A model generated the notes under the pieces. It saw only the letters and a program-made list of their open reading frames with translations. It made no database searches and was not told where the DNA came from. Below are positions 1-6,498 of a DNA stretch of 16,499 bases, one piece after another (the first letter of the stretch is position 1; each line of letters opens with the position of its first letter). The DNA is taken from NCBI GenBank assembly GCA_945494195.1, contig CALYVJ010000010.1, positions 1 to 16,499 on the forward strand. Direction: 5' to 3'. A program made the position numbers and the translations under genes. This DNA comes from an uncultured Selenomonas sp. GTDB lineage: Bacteria > Bacillota > Negativicutes > Selenomonadales > Selenomonadaceae.

Positions 1-16
1 AAAATCAACCATACCG

Positions 17-541
17 TTACTTACGGAAAATCGGCGGAACCTTTTGGACAAAGTCCGAAAGGGCACCGAATTGCTGCGAAAACATTTCCGGAACCTTTAG
101 GCCACTCTGTTCCTCACGATGAAGACGATCAATCTCATCCATGTCCGTAATCTCGGTCAAAAGCGTTATCGAATGCTCGGTAACTCCCAGCATGAACACA
201 CGCCCTGCCATCTCCATAATACATACGGAACGATTCGGTCCCAATGGTAAATGAGACAGGATTTTCCCACCGTATCCCATTTTCTGTTGAGCAAAATGAC
301 CACCAAGAAAACGAGCAGCAAAATAAGCCAGCCCCACCACAAAAATAAAAATGGCAAAAAGGCTGACCAAATAAGCAATTGTCGACCACCAGGAAATCGA
401 CGATGGCTTAGGGTCTGTATTCTCATAGCCCGACAGATACCCGCCCTTGGCTGCTTCTTCAGCAGCCAGGGCCGGGTCCATCAAGAACAGAGTTGCCAGT
501 ATCCCTACAACACACGCCAATAGAATATATTTTCTCTCCAT
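17..541 (-). CDS. fliO: Flagellar biosynthetic protein FliO (FliZ type)
   Basis: 174 residues. FliO helps assemble the FliP-FliQ-FliR export gate. It has a Sec-type signal peptide (residues 1-27, with a likely cut after ALA), a short periplasmic stretch, a membrane helix at about 52-77, and a cytoplasmic FliO domain with GKILSHLPLGPNRSVCIMEM and VFMLGVTEHSITLLTEI. The start overlaps the cheY stop as TAATG with no good ribosome site, so translation is probably coupled to cheY. Its presence predicts fliP just beyond the window. The gene is complete, ending 16 bases from the window edge. Confidence 0.93.
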   Translation of the reverse strand: MERKYILLACVVGILATLFLMDPALAAEEAAKGGYLSGYENTDPKPSSISWWSTIAYLVSLFAIFIFVVGLAYFAARFLGGHFAQQKMGYGGKILSHLPLGPNRSVCIMEMAGRVFMLGVTEHSITLLTEITDMDEIDRLHREEQSGLKVPEMFSQQFGALSDFVQKVPPIFRK

Positions 542-903
542 TAGCCTACTGCTTTACGGACAGCCTCCAGAACACGATCTGCCTGGAACGGCTTAACAAT
601 AAAGTCACGGGCACCGGCCTGAATTGCTTCAATAACCATTGCCTGCTGGCCCATAGCGCTGCACATAACGATCTTGGCATTTGGATCAACTTTTTTAATC
701 TCTTTAACCGCACTGATGCCATCCATTTCCGGCATCGTGATATCCATGGTAACAAGATCTGGTTTAAGCTCCTGATATTTTTCCAGAGCTTTCATTCCAT
801 TCTCAGCTTCGCCAACAACTTCATAGCCATTCTTCGAGAGAATGTCCTTAACCATCATTCTCATGAATGCCGCATCGTCAACGACCAAAACTCGTACTGC
901 CAT
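541..903 (-). CDS. cheY: Chemotaxis response regulator CheY
   Basis: 120 residues, a single receiver domain. CheY-P carries the chemotaxis signal to FliM/FliY at the switch. Key residues seen are the acidic pair D9-D10, phospho-acceptor D54 in TMDITMPEMDG, the conserved Ser/Thr position S82, and K104 in FIVKPF. There is no output domain. AGGAGAG lies 7 bases before the ATG. It is encoded between its dephosphorylating target FliY and the export-gate gene fliO, the standard Bacillus/Clostridium arrangement. Its stop and the fliO start share one base (TAATG). A sigma-A promoter of its own lies upstream. No cheA or cheW is in the window. Confidence 0.97.
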   Translation of the reverse strand: MAVRVLVVDDAAFMRMMVKDILSKNGYEVVGEAENGMKALEKYQELKPDLVTMDITMPEMDGISAVKEIKKVDPNAKIVMCSAMGQQAMVIEAIQAGARDFIVKPFQADRVLEAVRKAVG

Positions 904-959
904 GTTTCATCTCTCCTCATCTTTAAAGAAATCATTCGACTTGGTTCAACTTTAACTCA

Positions 960-988
960 ATTATATAAGAAAGTCCATTGGTAGGCAA
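960..988 (-). promoter_or_regulatory. Sigma-A promoter before cheY
   Basis: Minus-strand -35 TTGCCT (988-983, 4 of 6), a 17-base spacer, and a perfect -10 TATAAT (965-960), in the 121 bp gap between fliY and cheY. The predicted start near 953 gives a leader of about 50 bases ending in AGGAGAG, 7 bases before the cheY ATG. It would let cheY, fliO and the export-gate genes beyond be expressed without read-through from fliY. I see no clear terminator after fliY. Confidence 0.7.
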
Positions 989-1024
989 GAGCACGTTTTC
1001 GCCTCTGTTCAGTTCCACAACGGA

Positions 1025-2242
1025 TCACTGAAGTTTTGCAGCTCGCTCTGCCGGACTTGCTATCTCAGTGATGCGAACACCAAAGTTCTCATCAATGACA
1101 ACCACTTCGCCCTTCGCCAGGAATTTGCCATTAACCTGGATATCCACTGGCTCACCGGCCAATTTCTCAAGTTCTACGATTGAACCGTTCGTAAGCTCAA
1201 GAATCTCTTTGATTGATTTTTTCGTACGTCCCAACTCTACCGTTACGGAAAGCGGTACATCCAGGATCAAGCCGATATTGGCGTCATTGACCTGAACCGG
1301 CTGCATGTTAAGCGGCGTAAATTGTGCAGACTGCACGGGAACGTTTGTCGCCACATGTGGCTGCATGGCCATACCATAACCAGCAGCAGGAGCTGCTGCC
1401 GGTGCTGCTGCCGGTGCCGGTGCTGCTGCCGGTGCTGCTGCCGGTGCTGCTGCCGGTGCTGCTGCCGGTGCTAGTGCTGGCTCTGGTGCCGGCTCTGGCT
1501 CTTCTTCAGCAGAACCATTCGTCAGCGACTCCACCATTTCCTTAGCCACCGATACAGGAAGGATCTGCATGATTTCGCTGTCAATCAGTCCATCTACCTC
1601 CATACGGAAGGACGTGCGAACTACTGGTTCATCTTTACCGACTAGTTCTGTAATCTTGTCCTCACTGCCAAAATCAATCAGATTTACTTTTGGCGGCGAA
1701 ATATCGATTTTCTTATTGAACATCGTAGAAAGCGACGTTGCCACGGTGCCCATCATCTGGTTCATCGACTCGCCAACAGCGCTCATTGCAATTTCATTGA
1801 TTTCCGTATCGGGGTTCGTACCATCGCCGCCCATCATGAGGTCTGCGATGATTGCCGCATCTTGTGCCTGAATGGCCAGAACATTATTGCCATCTATACC
1901 AATCGTATATCCGACCTCAACAATGAGGTACGGAATTGGATACTGCTCCTGAATGATGCTCATGGTCGCAACCGAAACGGTCGGGGTCGTAATGCTTACT
2001 TTGTGTCCCAGCAATACTGAAAGGGTTGTTGCAGCACTCCCCATCGATATATTACCGATTTCCCCTAACGCATCTTTTTCGACATCTGTGAGTACATCAT
2101 CGAGCTGAGATGAACTACTGTCTGCGGCAGGTTCAGCTGCTGCCTCCGACTCTCCCGCGGGGGCTGCATCGCCTGCGTCCGGTATAGCACCGCCGTTCAG
2201 CAGGGCGTCAATCTCCTCTTGCGAGATCATATCGTCACTCAT
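1025..2242 (-). CDS. fliY: Flagellar motor switch phosphatase FliY (CheC-like + FliN)
   Basis: 405 residues from the chosen start. FliY is the FliN-equivalent of the C ring that also dephosphorylates CheY-P. The order is the N-terminal MISQEEIDALLNGG CheY-docking motif, an Ala/Glu linker, a CheC-type phosphatase domain, an Ala-Pro linker (about 251-287), and a C-terminal SpoA/FliN domain (about 320-395). The phosphatase domain holds both active-site signatures of the D/S-x3-E-x2-N type (D57/E61/N64 and S154/E158/N161). The frame is open 7 codons earlier, but the AAGGAG there touches that ATG. The start at 2242 gives the family N-terminus and overlaps fliM by 8 bases. Both phosphatase motifs are intact, so CheY-P hydrolysis at the switch is expected. 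Confidence 0.96.
   Translation of the reverse strand: MSDDMISQEEIDALLNGGAIPDAGDAAPAGESEAAAEPAADSSSSQLDDVLTDVEKDALGEIGNISMGSAATTLSVLLGHKVSITTPTVSVATMSIIQEQYPIPYLIVEVGYTIGIDGNNVLAIQAQDAAIIADLMMGGDGTNPDTEINEIAMSAVGESMNQMMGTVATSLSTMFNKKIDISPPKVNLIDFGSEDKITELVGKDEPVVRTSFRMEVDGLIDSEIMQILPVSVAKEMVESLTNGSAEEEPEPAPEPALAPAAAPAAAPAAAPAAAPAPAAAPAAAPAAGYGMAMQPHVATNVPVQSAQFTPLNMQPVQVNDANIGLILDVPLSVTVELGRTKKSIKEILELTNGSIVELEKLAGEPVDIQVNGKFLAKGEVVVIDENFGVRITEIASPAERAAKLQ
1379..1492 (-). repeat. Tandem 12-bp repeat encoding an Ala-Pro linker in fliY
   Basis: A GGTGCTGCTGCC unit (plus strand) occurs at 1401-1412 and then four times in a row at 1419-1466, with a 6-base partial unit between, and with degenerate copies on both sides. 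Each unit encodes Ala-Ala-Ala-Pro. It forms the flexible linker between the CheC-like and FliN domains. The unit length is a multiple of three, so slippage would change linker length without a frameshift. Confidence 0.9.
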
Positions 2243-3239
2243 CAGTATCTTCATCTCCTTCATTAATTATTTTTGTAATTTGTACTGCCATTTTCTTTCC
2301 GGATGTACCCGGCCGACAATAGAATTTGGGCTTATGCCCCACCATGCAGAGCAAGTTGTCATTCACCTTGGCATCCATTTGCAAAACATCACCAAACCCA
2401 AGCGTCAAAAACTCGTTTATCGTGATGTCAACACTGCCCAACTGGACCACAAAGGGTACCTCGGTGCGTTCAATCTTTTTCTGCAGTATTTTTACCTGTT
2501 CCGGGTCATCATCTTTGGATACCGATGAAGCTACCCAGAAGGTTGTGGTCAATTTAGACATGACTGGTTCTAGGACAAGATACGGAATACAGATAGTCAT
2601 CATGCCCTCAACATCGCCAACCTTCATTTGAATCGTGACGATAACAACCATGTCGCTTGGCGGCACAATCTGGGTAAACTGAGGATTAGACTCTGTTGCT
2701 TCCAAACTTGGACGGAACTCCACTACATTGGACCAAGCCTCTTTCAAATGTCCCATTGCCGTATCAATGAAGCGCTTCATAACCACTTCCTCAATTTCCG
2801 TCAAGACACGGGGCTTGATTCCCGTCTTGCCTTCACCGCCGAAGACACGGTCGATAAAGGCAAAAGCGATTTCCGTATTGACTTCCAAGATGATATTTCC
2901 CTTAAGCGGCGGAACCGCCAGAATGCTGATTACCGATGGATTTGCCAACGATTGAACGAACTCCTGATAAGTGAGCTGCTCAACCGACGCTACCTCAACA
3001 TTTACCAAAGTGCGCAAGTGCGTAGACAAATAGGTATTCATCAATCTGGAGAAACTCTCATGAAGCATGAACAAGGTTCGAATCTGATCCTTGGAGAACT
3101 TGTCCGGCCGCTTGAAATCATAGGTCTTTATTTTCTTTTGTTCTTCGTCTGCTTTGACTTCTTCTGCGGATACTGTTCCGTCTGACAGTGCCGAAAGCAG
3201 TTTATCTATCTCCGATTGGGATAGTACGTCATCTGCCAA
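2235..3239 (-). CDS. fliM: Flagellar motor switch protein FliM, TTG start
   Basis: 334 residues. FliM is the C-ring protein that binds phospho-CheY and FliG. The N-terminal DVLSQSEIDKLLSAL (4-18) is the CheY-P docking motif. The middle domain includes the GGEG loop near 134-137, which contacts FliG, and TAMGHLKEAW. The C-terminal SpoA/FliN-like domain is at about 262-325 with VQLGSVDITINEFLTL. The start codon is TTG, supported by AAGGAGG 7 bases upstream. There is no in-frame ATG before the CheY-docking motif. The last 8 bases overlap the fliY start. TTG initiation with a perfect ribosome site may tune stoichiometry against FliY. Confidence 0.97.
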   Translation of the reverse strand: MADDVLSQSEIDKLLSALSDGTVSAEEVKADEEQKKIKTYDFKRPDKFSKDQIRTLFMLHESFSRLMNTYLSTHLRTLVNVEVASVEQLTYQEFVQSLANPSVISILAVPPLKGNIILEVNTEIAFAFIDRVFGGEGKTGIKPRVLTEIEEVVMKRFIDTAMGHLKEAWSNVVEFRPSLEATESNPQFTQIVPPSDMVVIVTIQMKVGDVEGMMTICIPYLVLEPVMSKLTTTFWVASSVSKDDDPEQVKILQKKIERTEVPFVVQLGSVDITINEFLTLGFGDVLQMDAKVNDNLLCMVGHKPKFYCRPGTSGKKMAVQITKIINEGDEDTDE

Positions 3240-3273
3240 CCTTCGTCCTCCTTCCTGCTATGCTTTTCTCGTC

Positions 3274-3780
3274 TTACTGGAGCAGGAAGCTTGTGATATA
3301 TACATCGTAGACCGAACCTGCGCCGAGCTTCGTATTGAGTTCATCTTTGATTTTCTTTTTAAGCTCGTCCTGTTTTGTTGCATCAAACTCATCGAGTTTG
3401 GCGCTTCTGAGGATCTGCATTGTAGTATCAAGGATTTTCGTCTCTGCCATCGGCTGGAGCTTCCCTTCGAGAATATTATCCTTCTTGCCAGGATTCATCT
3501 CAAGAACAATGCCTGCCTTTAGGAATTTGCCTGCTTTCTGGCCACCAACGTTGACCATGATTCCCTCTTTCGCATCTCCCAGTTTGATGAAAACCCCCGG
3601 GTCATGATGCTCACTGACTGACTCCGTAGCAGTATCCTTCATCATCTTTGTAGTAATAACAAACGAGATACCTGCTGCCAGTACAAGGCCAACCAAAACA
3701 AGGATTACCACCAAGATAATCGGTGATTTTTTCTTCTTTTCTTCTGGCGCAGATTCTGTTTCCTTCTGTTCGTCTGCCAT
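3274..3780 (-). CDS. fliL: Flagellar basal body-associated protein FliL
   Basis: 168 residues. FliL is a single-pass inner-membrane protein that rings the MotA/MotB stator and supports torque. Seen are an acidic then Lys-rich cytoplasmic tail (1-20), a membrane helix at about 20-44, and a periplasmic FliL domain with VNVGGQKAGKFLKAGIVLEM and ELKKKIKDELNTKLG, ending in VYDVYITSFLLQ, the conserved C-terminal strand. GGGAGGAG sits 6 bases before the ATG, an excellent site. A strong sigma-A promoter lies just upstream, and fliM follows after 34 bp. High initiation strength here may set FliL/FliM/FliY levels separately from the rest of the locus, which is inference. Confidence 0.96.
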   Translation of the reverse strand: MADEQKETESAPEEKKKKSPIILVVILVLVGLVLAAGISFVITTKMMKDTATESVSEHHDPGVFIKLGDAKEGIMVNVGGQKAGKFLKAGIVLEMNPGKKDNILEGKLQPMAETKILDTTMQILRSAKLDEFDATKQDELKKKIKDELNTKLGAGSVYDVYITSFLLQ

Positions 3781-3812
3781 CTGATACTCCTCCCATAAAA
3801 AGCTACTTTCTC

Positions 3813-3840
3813 ATTATACCAAGAGTTTATAATTTGTCTA
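3813..3840 (-). promoter_or_regulatory. Strong sigma-A promoter before fliL (extended -10)
   Basis: Minus-strand -35 TAGACA (3840-3835, 5 of 6 to TTGACA), 16-base spacer, then a perfect -10 TATAAT (3818-3813) preceded by TGG, giving an extended -10. The predicted start is near 3806, with a ~25-base leader containing GGGAGGAG before the fliL ATG. The -35 box begins 2 bases after the flbD stop. This is among the best promoter matches in the window and would drive fliL-fliM-fliY independently of the upstream flagellar blocks. Confidence 0.8.
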
Positions 3841-3842
3841 CA

Positions 3843-4043
3843 TCAAAATTGATGCAAGGCTCGGCGATACTTCATAACTCTACGCACGATTTCATCCATC
3901 GGCTCATCAACGATGAATTTTTTGCCGTTTGTCAAAGTGACAACAGTATCAGGCGTTTCCTCTATTGTCTCTATTATTTCGGCGTTCAGTACAAATTCTC
4001 CTTTTTTATTTGTACGGGAATTAAATTTTGTGAGTTTAATCAT
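3843..4043 (-). CDS. flbD: FlbD family flagellar protein
   Basis: 66 residues, the normal size for the small FlbD/SwrD-like family. The opening MIKLTKFN, then FVLNAEIIETIEETPDTVVTL, NGKKFIVDEPMDEIVRRV and a short basic tail match the family closely. In B. subtilis the homologue between flgE and fliL is SwrD, reported to raise motor power. The name FlbD here does not refer to the unrelated Caulobacter sigma-54 activator. There is no membrane segment. It stands somewhat apart, with a hairpin and 188 bp before it and a strong promoter after it, just upstream of the stator-linked fliL. This placement fits a role in stator function. The family assignment is firm; the role is taken from homologues. 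Confidence 0.92.
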   Translation of the reverse strand: MIKLTKFNSRTNKKGEFVLNAEIIETIEETPDTVVTLTNGKKFIVDEPMDEIVRRVMKYRRALHQF

Positions 4044-4160
4044 GAACGATCCATCTCCTTGCCTTTCTGCAATACATCTTCATTCTCTTAAAATTCGTCA
4101 TACATTCCTATTTTCCCTTTTATTTTTTTCGCTTTCTCTAAAAATCCCGCAATATTTTTC
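4044..4160 (-). other. AT-rich, purine-rich leader of flbD
   Basis: This is the rest of the 188 bp gap between flgE and flbD. On the minus strand it is AT-rich and mostly purine, with several GGA-containing motifs and the flbD ribosome site AAGGAG about 11 bases before the ATG. A weak sigma-A-like pair (ATGACG, 19 bases, TGTATT) is present but not convincing. I see no other gene in it. Confidence 0.4.
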
Positions 4161-4213
4161 AAAAAAAGTTAATTAATGAACAAAGGCCGATGTATTTTCA
4201 TACATCAGCCTTT
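4161..4213 (-). terminator. Probable terminator or attenuator after flgE
   Basis: A 13-bp stem (4213-4201 with 4194-4182) with a 6-base loop begins 18 bases after the flgE stop. In the minus-strand transcript the only non-Watson-Crick pair is a G-U wobble. In the plus-strand transcript the same position is a C-A mismatch, so the hairpin favours operon direction. The immediate 3' flank is only moderately T-rich, and a run of seven T appears at 4167-4161, about 14 bases later. Termination may be partial. Confidence 0.55.
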
Positions 4214-4231
4214 AGCTAAAACACTTTGTTA

Positions 4232-5974
4232 TCAGCGTTTCATATTGATCATCGTCTCAAGCATCTCATCGCCGACCGTGATAATCTTGGAATTGGACTG
4301 GAATCCACGCTGGGTAACAATCATGTCCGAGAATTCGTTGGCGATATCGACATTGGACATTTCCAGTGCCGACGGCGTAATCTTAACGCCCAAATCAGCA
4401 GCCGTCTTGATATTTGCCGTACCAGAGTTGTTGGACTCCTGATACAGGCTGTTGCCAGTCTTCAACAAACCAGAAGCATTCGTAAACTGTGCCACAGCAA
4501 CCTGTGCTTCAGCCTGCTTGACACCATTGGTATAGGTACCCGTGATGATTCCTGAGCTGTCAACCGAAACACTAGAAAGCGTACCGGCGGCATTGCCATT
4601 CGCCTTGCCATTAATCGTACTGTTGCCGGCATACTGCGTAAGCGAATCCATGACCAGCGTAATGCTCTGCGATGCCTGCGCACCATTCTGCAGCGTCAGG
4701 TCGACACTGCTAGAACCACTATCCAGCTTACCATCCGTCGTAAACTGAAGAATCGTATCCGGCATCGTGATAACCGTTTCACTACCATCGTCTTCTTTAA
4801 TCGTAGCCTCACCCGAACCATTCGTTGCTACCGATACCGTCCACTGATTCCCTGTCGTACTATCCGTTTTCGTCTTCGTGAAGTAAACCGGAATGCTGTG
4901 TGCGTTGCCCAACGTATCATAAGCCGTCAGCGTTGTCGTCACTGGCAAGCTGTTGCCGACTTTATACTTGCCTGACGTTTCAGTAACTTTCGATCCATCA
5001 CTCATTGTAAGCGTAACGGGGCTTCCAGAAGATGCCTCAGATTCTGATACATACGTTTTGGTGATTTTACTGATTGTCGTCTCTACACTGATTGAGGAAA
5101 TAGTCAGTGGCGGCCTCGCCGTACCATAATTATTGCCTACTTTAAACGAGCCTGTCGATACGGTTGCCGTCGTACCATCGCTTAACGTCAAGGTTGCCGT
5201 CTGACCGGTAGTCAGCGTTGCCGTTCCATCAGAAGCTGTTGCATAGCTAGCTACCTTATAGCTACCTCCCACGATATACGAGCCCGACTGCAGATTGGCC
5301 GGATTCGTTCCGTCTGCCGTCGTAAGGGTAACCGGACCTTCCTGCGTTGCTGATACACTTCCCTGCGAAGCATTATCATAATCTTTTGTGCTCGTAACCT
5401 GGCTCCCGCCACCACTGATGGATTTAATCGTCAGCGCTGCTGCATTAAGGTTATTGGCATACGTAGCAATACTCGAAGCAGCTGCCGCCATGCTCTTGCC
5501 GGCAGCAATCTGGATATTGCCAGCTGCACCGGAAGTATTGATGGTACCATTTTCGCCCATCCAGCCCTGTACAAACAAGCCAGAACCTGGCAGAACGTAG
5601 TTGCCTTCTGCATCGAATTCAAAAGCGCCATCACGCGTATAGTAACGCTGGTTGCCATTATTTACCACAAAGAGACCATTGCCCGAAAGGCAGAGGTCCG
5701 TATTCTTACCGGTGGACTGTACCGAACCATCCGTAAAAATCATGTCAATAGATGCCACACCAGTACCAAGTCCAATCTGCTTCGGGTTCGTACCACCAAG
5801 ATTACCATTTGGCGAAGAGGCTCCTGTCATCGTCTGCGACAGGGTATCAGCAAAGGTGGTACGACTGGATTTGAAGCCAGTCGTATTTACATTGGCAACA
5901 TTATTGCCGATGGTATCCATACGGGTCTGATGAGATTTAAGTCCGGATACACCGGAAAAAAGCGAACGCATCAT
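4232..5974 (-). CDS. flgE: Flagellar hook protein FlgE with repeat-containing variable domain
   Basis: 580 residues, longer than the ~400 of enteric FlgE. FlgE polymerises into the hook. The N-terminal D0/D1 region has SLFSGVSGLKSHQTRMDTIG and NNVANVNTTGFKSSRTTF, and LSGNGLFVV lies at 96-104. The C-terminal D1/D0 region has EMSNVDIANEFSDMIVTQRGFQSNSKII. Between them, after about residue 190, is a long Ser/Thr/Gly-rich surface region with three copies of a ~28-residue motif (213-241, 257-284, 317-344). The usual TLTAYDTLGNAHSIPVYF segment resumes at 347. Cys95 is the only cysteine I see. A GGAAG site lies about 9 bases before the first of two tandem ATG codons. A hairpin follows the stop. Confidence 0.96.
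   Translation of the reverse strand: MMRSLFSGVSGLKSHQTRMDTIGNNVANVNTTGFKSSRTTFADTLSQTMTGASSPNGNLGGTNPKQIGLGTGVASIDMIFTDGSVQSTGKNTDLCLSGNGLFVVNNGNQRYYTRDGAFEFDAEGNYVLPGSGLFVQGWMGENGTINTSGAAGNIQIAAGKSMAAAASSIATYANNLNAAALTIKSISGGGSQVTSTKDYDNASQGSVSATQEGPVTLTTADGTNPANLQSGSYIVGGSYKVASYATASDGTATLTTGQTATLTLSDGTTATVSTGSFKVGNNYGTARPPLTISSISVETTISKITKTYVSESEASSGSPVTLTMSDGSKVTETSGKYKVGNSLPVTTTLTAYDTLGNAHSIPVYFTKTKTDSTTGNQWTVSVATNGSGEATIKEDDGSETVITMPDTILQFTTDGKLDSGSSSVDLTLQNGAQASQSITLVMDSLTQYAGNSTINGKANGNAAGTLSSVSVDSSGIITGTYTNGVKQAEAQVAVAQFTNASGLLKTGNSLYQESNNSGTANIKTAADLGVKITPSALEMSNVDIANEFSDMIVTQRGFQSNSKIITVGDEMLETMINMKR
4943..5338 (-). repeat. Three divergent ~28-residue repeats inside FlgE
   Basis: The repeats fall at FlgE residues 213-241, 257-284 and 317-344. 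The shared pattern is x-V/A-TLT-xx-DG-T/S-(5-7 residues)-SG/TG-S/K-Y/F-x-VG-G/N-xx. Two copies are adjacent and the third is separated by about 32 residues. They are diverged at protein level and I did not find long identical DNA stretches, so this is an old internal duplication in the hook surface domain and not a recent tandem repeat. Confidence 0.7.
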
Positions 5975-6034
5975 AATGAATTACTTCCTTTCCTTACATT
6001 GAAAGTCATCGTCATTCATTGATAATGCAATCCT

Positions 6035-6060
6035 AGGCAGCATCTGTCATTCAGCTGCCT
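6035..6060 (-). other. Short hairpin in the flgE leader
   Basis: A perfect 7-bp inverted repeat (6054-6060 with 6035-6041) with a 12-base loop lies in the 108 bp gap before flgE. No T run follows, so it is unlikely to be a terminator. It could be a leader structure or chance. I see no convincing promoter in the gap. Confidence 0.3.
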
Positions 6061-6082
6061 GAAGTCTCCGTTAGGTCCAACT

Positions 6083-6466
6083 TCAAAGAATTGCTGCACT
6101 ATCAATATTGGTTATTATATTTTCATTTCCACGCGTGCCATCCATGGCTGTTATCACGGTCCGATTCGTCACACTGACGACCAGCACCACATCTTTCATA
6201 TAGACGAGCGATTCCCGTGCTCCCTTTTGAGCCAGTTTGTCGACGGTGTTATCAAGTTTTTCTAAATCTGTATCACTGAGATTGATATTCCGTTCCTGCA
6301 GCCGATTCCAGGCATGGTGGGAAAAACTCACCTTCTTTTGGGCCTCACTGAGAATATCCCCAAAGGTGATATTTCCGCTACCATGCTGAATCTTCTGCTT
6401 GCCAGCCGTTATTGGATTTAGGGAGAGGATAGGCTGCGTGTTGAAGTATAGCCTTGAATCAGCCAT
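6083..6466 (-). CDS. TIGR02530-type flagellar operon protein, function unknown
   Basis: 127 residues from the chosen start. It resembles the small 'flagellar operon protein' family (TIGR02530) found between flgD and flgE in many Firmicutes. Recognisable core pieces are ITFGDILSEAQKKVSFSHHA, RLQERNINLSDTDLEKLDNTV, AQKGARESLVYM and VTNRTVITAMDG. There is no signal peptide or membrane segment. The frame is open seven codons further upstream, but GGGAGG lies inside that extension and is 9 bases before the ATG at 6466, so the shorter start is preferred. Its position between hook cap and hook genes suggests a cytosolic or exported hook-assembly accessory. No biochemical role can be read from the sequence. 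Confidence 0.87.
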   Translation of the reverse strand: MADSRLYFNTQPILSLNPITAGKQKIQHGSGNITFGDILSEAQKKVSFSHHAWNRLQERNINLSDTDLEKLDNTVDKLAQKGARESLVYMKDVVLVVSVTNRTVITAMDGTRGNENIITNIDSAAIL

Positions 6467-6498
6467 TGTCCGATTCCTCCCATTCAAAACGCCTTGAA

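Noticed and set aside
1..12. ATG GTT GAT TTT on the minus strand right after fliO, possibly the first codons of fliP
   Set aside because: fliP is expected here, but four codons with no clear ribosome site cannot be assigned.
1379..1492. Repeat array that might be taken for a CRISPR-like or intergenic repeat
   Set aside because: Units are contiguous 12-mers without spacers and are read in frame as AAAP in FliY.
2628..3185. 185-codon open frame on the plus strand opposite fliM
   Set aside because: Antisense shadow; composition is not protein-like and the fliM frame is certain.
5975..6082. GACGATGA in the flgE leader as a sigma-28 -10 box
   Set aside because: There is no TAAA-like -35 at 15-16 bases upstream.
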